Shown piece after piece: positions 7,401 to 15,738 of a stretch of DNA of 18,836 nucleotides (position 1 is its first letter; the number at the start of each line of letters is the position of its first letter). Source of the stretch: CAIUVD01 sp044338255 (lineage in GTDB: Bacteria; Planctomycetota; UBA11346); NCBI GenBank assembly GCA_044338255.1, contig JBIILZ010000076.1, positions 1 through 18,836 on the forward strand, given 5' to 3'. The notes under the pieces are model-generated. The model saw only the letters and a list, made by a program, of their open reading frames with translations, was not told the origin of the DNA and ran no database searches. The position numbers and the translations under genes are program-made.

Positions 7401-8563
7401 CGCCGGGCTTCCGTCGGCGGGGCGCTGGCCGCCACGACCGTCAGCGAAGCCAGCAACTGCTGGCGGAAGAGGCCGCGCGCGGCGACCTTGCGGGCGCGAC
7501 GGAGGCCTTTGACGCTGCGCATCAGCACCAGCTCGGCGACGCGTTCGGCGGCCTGTGGTCGGGCGAGGGTCTGCGCCTGGCGACCGAGCTCCGCGACCCG
7601 CGCGCGGTTGCCGGCGAGTTCCGCCAGCAACACCGCGATATCGGCGGCGCGCGTCGTCGCCTGCGGTAGCAGCAGCGCCCCGCCGACATCGGCGACAGCC
7701 TTGGCATTGGCGGTCTGATGATCATCCGCCGCCCACGGCAAGGGGATGTAGAGAGCGCCGATACCGGCGCAGCAAAGCTCGGCGACGGTGGTCGCGCCGG
7801 CGCGGGTCACGGCCAGATCGATGCGCTCGTAGAGCGCCGGCATGTCCTGGAAAAAGCCGTGCACTTCGGCGCGGATGCCGGCCTCGGCATAGACGTTGGC
7901 AACCCGGCCACGGTCATCTTCGCCAGCGAGGTGGATGATCTCCAAGCCGGGGATGCGCGCGAGGTCGGCGGCTGCCAGGACCACCAGATCGTTGAGACTC
8001 TTGGCGGCGAGGCTGCCGCCGACCACCAGCACGCGCAGGGTCGGGGCCTCACCGCGCACGCGCGCAGCGATGGCGCGCACCGGATTGCCGAGCTGGCGGA
8101 CTTTTCCCGGCGGCAGGGCGGCGGCGGCTTCCGGGAATTGCGTCACTACGGCATCAGCGAATTTCGCCAAAAGAGTATTGGTGCGCCCGGCGCGTGCATT
8201 TTGCTCCATGACGATCAATGGCCGGCGATGCAAAGGCGCCAGCAGGCCCGGCAGCAGCGAGGCGTAGCCGCCGAGGGCCACTACTGCCTGGGGCGGATTG
8301 GCCTTCAGCTCACGATGTACTGCCAGGAGTTGCTTGAACGAGCGCCACAGCCAGCGCGGACTCGCCAGGCGCGGGCGAGTGAGACCCAAGGGCAACAGCG
8401 GAATCCCCGCCGCCGGCACCAGCTTGGCCTCGATGCGTTCGGGGTCGCCGATCCAGCGCAGGTTGGTGATGCCGCGACCCTGCAGGGCCTTCGCCACCGC
8501 CAGACCGGGCAGCACATGGCCACCGGTGCCGCCACCGCAGAAGAGCACGCCGTCGGCTTTCAT
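7397..8563 (-). CDS. murG: Lipid II synthase (UDP-GlcNAc transferase MurG)
   Basis: 388 residues. A GT-B glycosyltransferase that adds GlcNAc to lipid I on the inner face of the membrane. Visible: the N-terminal Gly-rich loop CGGGTGGHVLPGLAVA (9-24), LGGYAS (97-102), MEQNARAGRTNTLLAKFAD (119-137), GNPVR (159-163), second loop VVGGSLAAKSLND (180-192), and UDP-GlcNAc site RAGATTVAELCCAGIGAL with DDHQTANA (254-287). In the last loop Q-T-A-N-A is conserved. The last 45 or so residues, after ERVAELV, form a basic tail (KGLRRARKVAARGLFRQQ) not usual in MurG, which may help membrane contact. ATGA overlaps link it to ftsW and murC. Confidence 0.96.
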   Translation of the reverse strand: MKADGVLFCGGGTGGHVLPGLAVAKALQGRGITNLRWIGDPERIEAKLVPAAGIPLLPLGLTRPRLASPRWLWRSFKQLLAVHRELKANPPQAVVALGGYASLLPGLLAPLHRRPLIVMEQNARAGRTNTLLAKFADAVVTQFPEAAAALPPGKVRQLGNPVRAIAARVRGEAPTLRVLVVGGSLAAKSLNDLVVLAAADLARIPGLEIIHLAGEDDRGRVANVYAEAGIRAEVHGFFQDMPALYERIDLAVTRAGATTVAELCCAGIGALYIPLPWAADDHQTANAKAVADVGGALLLPQATTRAADIAVLLAELAGNRARVAELGRQAQTLARPQAAERVAELVLMRSVKGLRRARKVAARGLFRQQLLASLTVVAASAPPTEARR

Positions 8564-9777
8564 GGACCATCCGGCAGCATGTTCAGATGCTTCGAGGAAG
8601 TCTGCCAGCGGATCGCCTTCTGGGTCTTGATCACCGCCCCGCGCGGCATCAGGCCGGTGGCGCCGGTGAGGGCGACCTCTTGGGCATTAGCGCGGGCGAC
8701 GGCGTCGATGATGCCGATCAGCACCAGGCAGATCGCCACCGACGAACCGCCGTAGCTGATGAAGGGCAGGGTCATGCCCTTGGTCGGAACCGAGCCGGTG
8801 ACCACCAGCATGTTGCCGAAGGCCTGGAAGCCGATCACCACCGTCGCCCCCATTGCAAGTAGGCGGCGGTGCAGGTCACGCGACTGGGCGGCGATGTACA
8901 AGCCGATACAGATCAGGCCCAGGTACGTCAGTGCTAAGCCGACGCCGCCGGCCATCCCGAACTCTTCGCAGACCACGGCGTAGATGAAGTCGGTGTGCTT
9001 TTCCGGGACGAATCCGAGCTTCGAAGAGCCTTCGCCGAGGCCGACGCCCCACGGGCCGCCGCTGCCGATGGCGATGAAGGACTGCTTGAGGTGGTAGGCG
9101 GTCGGACCTTCGCCGCCGAGCGGATCCATGAACGAGAGCATGCGGTCGCGGCGATAGCCCACCGACCAGGCGGCTTGGTAGGCGAGCAGGGGCAAGGCCA
9201 TGCCGATGATGCCGAGGTACTGCCAGACCTTGACGCCAGCGAACACCAGCATCACCGAAAGAACCACGCCCATCACCACCACGCTGCCGAGATCCCTAGT
9301 CATGTATACCAGCCCGGCCATCATGCCGAAGCCCAGCAGGGGCACGATCACGCCGTAGAACGTCGTCCGTACGAGGTGCGGGAAACGCGTGAAATACCAG
9401 GCGATACCGATCACGATCGAGAGCTTGGCCAGCTCTGCCGGCTGAAGATTGATCGGCCCGAGATCGATCCAGCGCTTGGCGCCATTGACGGTGCGACCGA
9501 TGGCGAGCACCGCGATCAGCGCGAGCACGGTCGAACCGAGGGCGAACACCACCCACCACTGCTGGCGCAGGCCATCGGCGCCGATGAAGCGCGCCACGAT
9601 CCAGGCGCCGATGATGCCGGCGGCCATGGCCACCGCCTGCTTATACAGGAAGGAATAGGTAATGGCGCCGGATTCGCTGCCCTTGCCGGTGAGGGTCGCG
9701 GTGGTCGAGGCGATCATCACCAGACCGAAGCCGCAGAGCACGGCGACCAACGACCAGAGCAGGAAGCGAGGGATCAT
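8560..9777 (-). CDS. ftsW: SEDS peptidoglycan glycosyltransferase FtsW
   Basis: 405 residues with about ten hydrophobic segments. A SEDS-family polymerase that extends glycan strands from lipid II at the septum with its partner FtsI. Motifs: NGAKRWIDLGPINLQPAELAKL (98-119); RDLGSVVVM (161-169); QSFIAIGSGGPWGVGLG (232-248); PEKHTDFIYAVVCEEFG (258-274), holding the likely catalytic Asp263; and PTKGMTLPFISYGGSS (331-346). The ATG at 9777 leaves a 4-nt gap after mraY. A longer frame to 9927 would run inside mraY and is not supported. Location next to mraY and murG favours FtsW over RodA. Confidence 0.95.
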   Translation of the reverse strand: MIPRFLLWSLVAVLCGFGLVMIASTTATLTGKGSESGAITYSFLYKQAVAMAAGIIGAWIVARFIGADGLRQQWWVVFALGSTVLALIAVLAIGRTVNGAKRWIDLGPINLQPAELAKLSIVIGIAWYFTRFPHLVRTTFYGVIVPLLGFGMMAGLVYMTRDLGSVVVMGVVLSVMLVFAGVKVWQYLGIIGMALPLLAYQAAWSVGYRRDRMLSFMDPLGGEGPTAYHLKQSFIAIGSGGPWGVGLGEGSSKLGFVPEKHTDFIYAVVCEEFGMAGGVGLALTYLGLICIGLYIAAQSRDLHRRLLAMGATVVIGFQAFGNMLVVTGSVPTKGMTLPFISYGGSSVAICLVLIGIIDAVARANAQEVALTGATGLMPRGAVIKTQKAIRWQTSSKHLNMLPDGP

Positions 9778-9781
9778 GGCT

Positions 9782-10921
9782 TCATCCGACTTTGAGAGCG
9801 GCGATGGCAAGAAGTGCGAACAGTCCGGCAACGATCCAGAAGCGGATGACGATCTTGGTCTCTGACCAGCCCTGCATCTGGAAGTGGTGGTGGATCGGCG
9901 CGCAGAGGAAGATGCGCTTCCCGCCACGCAGTCGGAAGCTGGCGATCTGCAGAGCCACCGAGAGGGCTTCGAGGACGAAGATGAAGCCCACCACCACGAC
10001 CAGGAACTCCTGCTTGGTGTTGAGCGCCGCCAAACCTAAGAAGCCACCCAAGGCCTGGCTGCCGGTATCGCCCATGAAAATCTCTGCCGGACTGCAGTTG
10101 AACCACAGGAACCCCAGACAGGCCCCGGCCACGGCGGCGCAGGCGATGGCCACATCCTGACCTCCGGGAGTGTAGAAAGTGGTGAGGTACTGCGCGGCAT
10201 CGACGCGACTCACGAGGTAGGCGATCAACGCGAAGGCCACCGCCGCGATGACCATGGTCCCCGCCGCCAGACCATCCATGCCGTCGGTGAAGTTCACGCC
10301 GTTGGCGCAAGCCGTGGTCACGAACATCGCCCACAACACTGAGAACAACCCGAGGTCGAGCGCATGATGGATGCCGACGAAGGGGATCGCCACCTGATGC
10401 GTGCCGAGGGCTACGGTGTAGCTCGCCGCCGACAGTTCCTTGATGTAGGTCGCAGCCCCGGCGGGATTGAGCGTCAGCGCATAATGGCGTTCGATCAGCC
10501 ACAGGCCCAGACCGCAACCGATGGCGGCGCCGAACTGGATACCGAGCTTGACGAACAGCGGCGTGCCCTTGGCGCCCTTGAAGATCTTGGTGCGGTCATC
10601 GAGGAAGCCGAGCAAGGCGAAGGCACTGGTGCCGAACATCAGCAACCAGGTGCGCGGGGCGAGCAGATCGCACCACAGCGTCATGGTCACGAGGATGCAG
10701 ACCACGATGCCCAGACCGCCCATGGTCGGCGTCCCCTTCTTGCCTTCGCGCATCGCGTCGACCACCGCCGCGCCCTGGTTCTTGGCCCCGGTCTCGCCGA
10801 ACTTCTTGCGCTTGAGCCAGCGGATCAGGCCCGGCATGAGCACCAGCATGAGCACGAACGAGGTCGCCAAAGCAGCGACGATGCTGAGGGTCACGTTCAG
10901 ATCGAATAACAACTTCAACAC
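9782..10921 (-). CDS. mraY: Phospho-MurNAc-pentapeptide transferase (lipid I synthase)
   Basis: 379 residues with about ten membrane segments. MraY moves phospho-MurNAc-pentapeptide to undecaprenyl phosphate, making lipid I. Signature residues: GKKGTPTMGGLGIV (60-73); the DD pair in GFLDDRTKI (105-113); NGVNFTDGMDGLAAG (207-221); CSPAEIFMGDTGSQALGG (276-293); and the HHH motif in APIHHHFQMQGWSETKIVIRF, trimmed at 341-361. It starts with GTG at 10921, overlapping the murF stop by 7 bp, with a GGAG element about seven nt upstream inside murF. The length is slightly above E. coli (360). Confidence 0.97.
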   Translation of the reverse strand: MLKLLFDLNVTLSIVAALATSFVLMLVLMPGLIRWLKRKKFGETGAKNQGAAVVDAMREGKKGTPTMGGLGIVVCILVTMTLWCDLLAPRTWLLMFGTSAFALLGFLDDRTKIFKGAKGTPLFVKLGIQFGAAIGCGLGLWLIERHYALTLNPAGAATYIKELSAASYTVALGTHQVAIPFVGIHHALDLGLFSVLWAMFVTTACANGVNFTDGMDGLAAGTMVIAAVAFALIAYLVSRVDAAQYLTTFYTPGGQDVAIACAAVAGACLGFLWFNCSPAEIFMGDTGSQALGGFLGLAALNTKQEFLVVVVGFIFVLEALSVALQIASFRLRGGKRIFLCAPIHHHFQMQGWSETKIVIRFWIVAGLFALLAIAALKVG

Positions 10922-12405
10922 GTTCCCACTCCACCGGCCAAGAGGCCTTCGACCACGACTTCCAAACCTTGCGAACGACTGCCCTTGACCAACACCGTGG
11001 TCGCACCGGCGGCCATACGCGTCCGCGCGCGGGCGATGGCGGCGGCGCGATCGGCGACGATCTCATGGTCGTGACCAGCAGCACCAGAGGCGATCAGCAG
11101 CTCGGCCCCGGCCAAGCCGCCGCGACCGGCGACGATCAGCAGCGGAATGCCGAGGCGGGCGGCCTCGGCGCCGATCTGCTGATGACCGGCGGCATGCCCT
11201 TCGCCGAGCTCGCCCATGGCGGCGATGATCGCCAGCTGCTTTCCCGGGCAGCCGGCGAGTACGCGCAGCCCGGCGATGACGCTGGCGGGGTTGGCGTTGT
11301 AGGTGTCGTCGAGGATCAGATGCGCACCCAGCGGCTTGGGCACCAGGCGCCCGGCCACCGGCTGAGCCCGCGACAAGCCGGCGAGGGCACGTTCGGGAGC
11401 GACTCCCGCCGCCACCGCCGCGTGAAAGGCGAGGGCGCCATTGGCGAGATTGTGCGCGCCCATCAGGGCCAGCTCCGCAGAGCCATCGAAGGTATCGAGG
11501 CGCACCGTCAACTCGCCCACCGCGCCGGCGATGGCGAGGGTCGCGCAGCCGGTCGCGACCTCGACATCATCGAGCACGACCAGGGAGCAGGCGCCGGCGG
11601 CGGCCTGCGCCACCGCGACGATCGCGCGCATGCCTGCGTCATCGGTGTGTCCGCGCAGACCATGCAGGCCGAGAAACGCCGCACCGTCGGCAGAGAGGGC
11701 AGAAACGGCAGAAAGGGCAGAAAGGGCAGAAAGGGCAGAGAAAATGCTGCATTCCTCGCGAGCGACACCGAGGAGATCGCCGAAGCCTTCGAGATGTTCG
11801 GGACCGATGCTGGTGACGACGGCGACATGCGGGGCCACGCACGGAGCCAGCTGCGCGACTTCCCCGGGATGGTTGCTGCCGATCTCGATCACCGCGAAGG
11901 CCGTGTCGGCGGGCGTGGCGAGGATGCTCAGCGGCACGCCGAGATGATTGTTAAGATTCCCGCGGGTGGCGTGCACCGGCCGGCCCGAGCCGGCGCAGGC
12001 CGCAGTCAGCAGCGCCTTGGTGGTGGTCTTGCCGTTGGCGCCGCAGACCGCGAGCCAGCGCGTGGTCGTGAACTGCGCCCGGAAGCAGGTCGCCAGGGCC
12101 TGCAAGGCGCTGGCGACGTCGGCGACCACCAGTACTGGGGCCAGCACCGCCAGCGGGCGCGTGGCGAGGACCAGCACCGCGCCATCGGCGACGGCGCTCA
12201 TCGCGAAGTCATGGCCATCGACGCGTTCGCCGCGGATGCAAGCGTACAGGCAACCCTGCGTCACGCTGCGGCTGTCGAGGGTCGCGCCGCGCACCACCAC
12301 GTCCGTCGTGCGGCCATGCCAGCGGCCGCCGGTAAGGGCTTCGGCTTCGCCGGCGGAGAGCGGAAAGGGCGCGGGGGACGCGGCGAGCAAATCGGCAGGC
12401 ATCAT
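10915..12405 (-). CDS. murF: UDP-MurNAc-tripeptide--D-alanyl-D-alanine ligase
   Basis: 496 residues, rather longer than E. coli MurF (452). Adds D-Ala-D-Ala to the UDP-tripeptide, completing the pentapeptide. Seen: TLDSR (42-46); P-loop CGANGKTTTKALL (121-133); GNLNNHLGVPLSIL (149-162); EIGSNHPGEV; TSIGPEHLEGFG (198-209); HNLANGALA; DDTYNANPASV; and AAMGELG. Between IFSAL and DGAAFLG, where the family has a short turn, it carries an insert of SAL repeats (about 223-239) encoded by a 9-bp tandem repeat. ATG 12405 overlaps the murE stop as ATGA; a second ATG directly follows at 12402. It overlaps mraY by 7 bp. Confidence 0.96.
   Translation of the reverse strand: MMPADLLAASPAPFPLSAGEAEALTGGRWHGRTTDVVVRGATLDSRSVTQGCLYACIRGERVDGHDFAMSAVADGAVLVLATRPLAVLAPVLVVADVASALQALATCFRAQFTTTRWLAVCGANGKTTTKALLTAACAGSGRPVHATRGNLNNHLGVPLSILATPADTAFAVIEIGSNHPGEVAQLAPCVAPHVAVVTSIGPEHLEGFGDLLGVAREECSIFSALSALSALSAVSALSADGAAFLGLHGLRGHTDDAGMRAIVAVAQAAAGACSLVVLDDVEVATGCATLAIAGAVGELTVRLDTFDGSAELALMGAHNLANGALAFHAAVAAGVAPERALAGLSRAQPVAGRLVPKPLGAHLILDDTYNANPASVIAGLRVLAGCPGKQLAIIAAMGELGEGHAAGHQQIGAEAARLGIPLLIVAGRGGLAGAELLIASGAAGHDHEIVADRAAAIARARTRMAAGATTVLVKGSRSQGLEVVVEGLLAGGVGTC
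11689..11742 (-). repeat. 9-bp in-frame tandem repeat in murF
   Basis: Six consecutive 9-bp units with plus-strand consensus GGCAGAAAG; three are identical and the others differ at one to three bases. On the coding strand each unit encodes Ser-Ala-Leu (one Ser-Ala-Val), giving the run SALSALSALSAVSALSA. Unit length is a multiple of three, so gain or loss of units keeps the frame. It lies in the central ATPase domain of MurF between two conserved blocks. Confidence 0.92.
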
Positions 12406-13844
12406 GGCTGGTCTCGCGGCTGGTCTCGCGGCTGGTCTCGCGGCTGGTCTAGAGGAAAGGAGATAGCGGCCGGCGCCAGCGAGCGCACGAAAGCGCGATC
12501 GTCCCAGGGCGTGATCACGCCGCGGATGTCCTGGGTGGTTTCGTGGCCTTTGCCGGCCACCACCACCACTCCGGCGGGACCGACGGCGGCGCGGGCGCGG
12601 ACAATGGCACGGGCGCGATCGGGTTCAACCAGATGCGTGCCGGCGGCAGCGACCCCGCGCAGGATCTCGGTGGCGATGGCCTGCGGATCTTCGCTGCGGC
12701 TGTTGTCGGTGGTGATCACGACCACGTCGGCGGCACTGGCGGCGGCGCCCATCGGCGCCCGCTTCGAGGGGTCGCGATCGCCGCCGCAACCGAAGACGAT
12801 GGCCAGCGGTGCGCCGGGATGAGCCGCGCGCAGGGCGGTAATCACCGCCGCGATCGACTCCTCCGTATGCGCATAGTCGACGTAGGTGAGCGGCGCTTGC
12901 GCCAGCAGCTCGAGGCGCCCGGGGATCGCCGGCATGGACGCCAGGCGCGCTTGCGCCGTCGCCCGCGTAACACCCACGACCTCGACCAGACGCACGGCGG
13001 CGGCGGCGTTCCAGGCGTTGAAGGCACCCGGCAGGGGCGAGCCCAGGCCGTCGGCGGCGACCTCCGCCGCTGACAGCATGATGACCTCGGCCCCGACACA
13101 GGCGCCGGCATGGGCGAAGAGGTGCGCGTGTCCATCGTCGGCATTAATCACCAGCCGACCGCCGCGACGCAGCAACTGCACCGCCCGCAGCTTGGCTGCG
13201 ACATAGGCGCTGTGGCTGCCATGGTAATCGAGATGGTCGTGACCGATGCCGGTGACCGCCAGCGCCGCCAGGGACAGGCCGGCCAGGCGATATTGATCGG
13301 CCCCATGACTGGAGACTTCCAGGGCGACGCCGGGACAGCTCGCGGGCAGGGCCTTGAGGAACGCATGCAGTTCATCGGCGGGCGGCGTGGTCTGGCGATT
13401 GGGCGTCTCGCGCACGCCATCGTGCCAGCCGATGGTGCCGGTACGCGCGGCGCTGGCGCCGAGCAGCCACCAGGCGATCTGGGTGATGGTCGACTTACCC
13501 TTGGTGCCGGTGGTCGCCAGCAGCGGCAGGCAGTGGGCATCGAGATCATGAAGGGCGGCGCTGGCGCGCGCGAACGCCCAGCGCGGATGCGGCGTCAGCA
13601 GCTCGGCGGGCGCCTCGGCGGCGATCACGATGGCCCCGGCGGCCCGCGCCTGAGCGCAATGCTGAACCCTCTCGTTGGGCACAAGCGACTGCGCGACATA
13701 CGCCTGTCCGCGATTGACCTGACGGCTGTCACGGCTCAGGCCAGAAAACACCGCGGGACAGGTCCCGCTAAAGACCTGTCCCCGAAAGAGGGCCTGTCCC
13801 CGAAAGAGGCGCGCGGCAGCGATGGGCGAGGTTGTCGCCGTCAT
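12402..13844 (-). CDS. murE: UDP-MurNAc-dipeptide--2,6-diaminopimelate-type ligase
   Basis: 480 residues. Adds the third amino acid to UDP-MurNAc-L-Ala-D-Glu. Seen: SRDSRQV (37-43); P-loop TTGTKGKSTIT (111-121); TTPPADELHAF; LEVSSHGADQYR (175-186); GHDHLDYHG (201-209); Lys218, the likely carbamylated lysine, in AAKLRAV; FGCGGDRDPSKR (351-362); and GKGHETTQ (431-438). The third-residue selectivity motif reads DNSR (380-383). DAP-adding enzymes have DNPR, so the Arg that reads the DAP carboxylate is kept but Pro is Ser; meso-DAP is the likely substrate. The N-terminus (about residues 12-32) is encoded by a REP-like palindrome and direct repeat. The C-terminus ends in DQPR repeats. It starts 10 nt after ftsI, and its stop overlaps murF as ATGA. 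Confidence 0.95.
   Translation of the reverse strand: MTATTSPIAAARLFRGQALFRGQVFSGTCPAVFSGLSRDSRQVNRGQAYVAQSLVPNERVQHCAQARAAGAIVIAAEAPAELLTPHPRWAFARASAALHDLDAHCLPLLATTGTKGKSTITQIAWWLLGASAARTGTIGWHDGVRETPNRQTTPPADELHAFLKALPASCPGVALEVSSHGADQYRLAGLSLAALAVTGIGHDHLDYHGSHSAYVAAKLRAVQLLRRGGRLVINADDGHAHLFAHAGACVGAEVIMLSAAEVAADGLGSPLPGAFNAWNAAAAVRLVEVVGVTRATAQARLASMPAIPGRLELLAQAPLTYVDYAHTEESIAAVITALRAAHPGAPLAIVFGCGGDRDPSKRAPMGAAASAADVVVITTDNSRSEDPQAIATEILRGVAAAGTHLVEPDRARAIVRARAAVGPAGVVVVAGKGHETTQDIRGVITPWDDRAFVRSLAPAAISFPLDQPRDQPRDQPRDQP
12406..12450 (-). repeat. 12-bp tandem repeat at the murE 3' end
   Basis: Three full copies and one partial copy of GGCTGGTCTCGC (plus strand) lie directly before the murE stop, ending one base from the ATGA overlap with murF. 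On the coding strand they give the tail DQPRDQPRDQPRDQP after the last conserved MurE region. They occupy the place where the murF ribosome-binding site would be, leaving no clear Shine-Dalgarno for murF. The unit contains CTGGTC, the core of the 1203-1384 heptamer. Confidence 0.92.
13755..13809 (-). repeat. REP-like palindrome plus direct repeat inside murE
   Basis: A perfect 10-bp inverted repeat, GGGACAGGTC (13755-13764) and GACCTGTCCC (13773-13782), has an 8-nt loop. It overlaps a 17-bp direct repeat, CCTGTCCCCGAAAGAGG, at 13775-13791 and 13793-13809 (18-bp period). The GGGACAGG palindrome style resembles REP elements. It lies within the murE frame and encodes LFRGQALFRGQVFSGTCP without breaking it. 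Confidence 0.88.
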
Positions 13845-13854
13845 GGGAAGATCT

Positions 13855-15678
13855 TCATCGCGGTCCCCCGCGATTCTTGCGCTTCGGCGGTTCGTCGCTG
13901 GCCAGGGCCGGGGCTCCCGGTGGCGGCTCCTTCATCAGTGCCGGGTCCTTGGGGATCTTCATGTGCTCGAGACCGAATTGCAGCACCCGCTGCACCACCG
14001 GGCCCGCGGTTTCCCCACCATAGTGGCCATTCTTCGAGCTGTCATCGATGACCACCAGGGCCAGCAGCTGGGGACGTTTGCCGGCATCGGCGGGCGCCCA
14101 GCAGATGAACGAGCCGACGTGATGCTCATTCGAGTAACGGCCATCGACGAGCTTCTCGGCGGTACCGGTCTTGCCCGCCGAGAGGTAACCGTCGAGGCTC
14201 AACTTCGCACCGGTGCCGCCCTCTTCCATGGTGTGGGTCATGGCTTCCTGGATGGCGGCGGCGTCGTTGGCCTCATACATCTTCCGCGGCGGCTCTAAGG
14301 CCGGCAGCGGCAGGTCGCCATGCTTGCCGTCGGCATCGACGCTGTAGATGCGCTTGATCAGCCGCGGCGGATTCCACATCCCGCCGTTGGCCACCGAGCT
14401 GTGCGCCATCGCCAGTTGCAGCGGCGTGACGGCGATGTTGTGGCCCATGGGGATCGACATGCATTCGCTGAGCACCGTCCAGCGTTTGCGCGCCGGGATG
14501 ATGCCGATCTCTTCGCCGGGCAGGCAGATGCTGGTCTTGTGCCCGAAGCCGAGATTCTGCACCCACGAATACAGACGCTCGGTGCCCAAGCGGATGCCGA
14601 GCTTGGCCATGAGGATGTTGTCGGACTTGGCGATGCCGTCGGTGACCGTGAGATTACCGTGGCCGCCGGTCTTCAGGCTATGATCAGTTATGGTGCGCGC
14701 CGAGCGCCCCTCGCGGTAGGTCCAACGCCCGTGTTCGCAGAAAATCGTCTCCCGGAACGAGGTTAGCTTTTCATGCACCGCCGCGCCGGCGATCAGCGGC
14801 TTAAAGGTCGAACCGGGCTCGTAGACGAACTGCGTGACGTTGTTGCGCAGGGCTTCGCCGGTAACGCCCTCGCGGGTCGCGGGCACGAACGTCGGCCAGC
14901 TGCTCATCGCCAGGATCTCACCGGTGGCCGGACGAATGATGATACCGGCGGCGTGCTTGGGCGCGTGCTTCTCGACGGCGGCGGCGATCTCTTTTTCGAG
15001 GGCCCGCTGGAGCACGACATCGATGGTCAGCTGGATATGCGCGCCGGGCTGACCGGGGATGCTTTCCATGCCCGAGACCACCGGCTTGCCGAAGGCGTCG
15101 ATCTGCAGGATCTCCTTGCCTGGAGTACCGCGCAGCTGGCTGTTGAACTGCGCTTCGAGGCCGGCCGCGCCGCTGCCGTCGGCCTGGGTGAAGCCAAGGA
15201 CATGCGCCGCCAGAGCTCCTTCGCGATAGGTGCGGGTGAATTCACGGCGCACGTAGACGCCGGTCAGGCGCAGGGCCTTGATCGCGTCGGCGGTGACGTC
15301 GTCGACACCCTTGGCCAGCGTCCGGCCGTTGCGATTAGTCTCGAACTGGGCGCGCAGATTTTCCCTGGGGACCTTCAGCAGGCGCGATAACTCGGTGGTC
15401 GCGGTCAGGCGGTCCTCCATGTAGCGCGGATCGCAACTGATGATCCACGCGCCCTGCGACTCGACCAAGGGCATGCCGTTGGCATCACTGAAGCCGCCAC
15501 GCGCAGCGGGCAGGGTCCACACGCGGTTGGTCTGCTTCTCGCCCATCTGCGCCAGGGTCTGGCCCTGCACGATCTGCAGCGAGTACAGGCGCAGGCTGAC
15601 CCACACAAACAACCCCGCGAACCCGGCAATGGCCAGTCCGAAGCGCACAGGCTGTCGCGTGATGGGAATGGCGGCCAT
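13855..15678 (-). CDS. ftsI: Septal peptidoglycan transpeptidase (PBP2b/PBP3 type)
   Basis: 607 residues. A class B penicillin-binding protein that cross-links septal peptidoglycan together with FtsW. It has a short cytoplasmic start, a transmembrane anchor at about 13-33, a dimerisation/pedestal domain opening with LPAARGGFSDANG (57-69), and a transpeptidase domain. The three active-site motifs are present: STFK (Ser290 nucleophile, Lys293), SDN (352-354) and KTG (503-505, in AGKTGTAEK). No PASTA domain is visible; the tail after about 580 is Pro/Lys-rich and low complexity (EPPKRKNRGGPR). The gene lies between ftsL-like and murE, the classic ftsI place. The ATG at 15678 has no strong Shine-Dalgarno. 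A 60-nt gap separates it from ftsL, one of the longer gaps in the operon. Confidence 0.95.
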   Translation of the reverse strand: MAAIPITRQPVRFGLAIAGFAGLFVWVSLRLYSLQIVQGQTLAQMGEKQTNRVWTLPAARGGFSDANGMPLVESQGAWIISCDPRYMEDRLTATTELSRLLKVPRENLRAQFETNRNGRTLAKGVDDVTADAIKALRLTGVYVRREFTRTYREGALAAHVLGFTQADGSGAAGLEAQFNSQLRGTPGKEILQIDAFGKPVVSGMESIPGQPGAHIQLTIDVVLQRALEKEIAAAVEKHAPKHAAGIIIRPATGEILAMSSWPTFVPATREGVTGEALRNNVTQFVYEPGSTFKPLIAGAAVHEKLTSFRETIFCEHGRWTYREGRSARTITDHSLKTGGHGNLTVTDGIAKSDNILMAKLGIRLGTERLYSWVQNLGFGHKTSICLPGEEIGIIPARKRWTVLSECMSIPMGHNIAVTPLQLAMAHSSVANGGMWNPPRLIKRIYSVDADGKHGDLPLPALEPPRKMYEANDAAAIQEAMTHTMEEGGTGAKLSLDGYLSAGKTGTAEKLVDGRYSNEHHVGSFICWAPADAGKRPQLLALVVIDDSSKNGHYGGETAGPVVQRVLQFGLEHMKIPKDPALMKEPPPGAPALASDEPPKRKNRGGPR

Positions 15679-15738
15679 GAACAGAAGGGATCTTACCGAA
15701 AAAAGGGTGCGTTCAGCGACAGGGTTGAGAATCGGGAA

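Noticed and set aside
9778..9927. Longer ftsW start inside mraY
   Set aside because: It would add a Ser/Arg-rich shadow of mraY before the first membrane helix; ATG 9777 gives the normal FtsW N-terminus.
10969..12822. 617-codon plus-strand frame opposite murF and murE
   Set aside because: It is antisense to two genes with complete family motifs, has low-complexity Gly/Arg/Ala composition, and matches no family; GC-rich codon bias opens such frames by chance.
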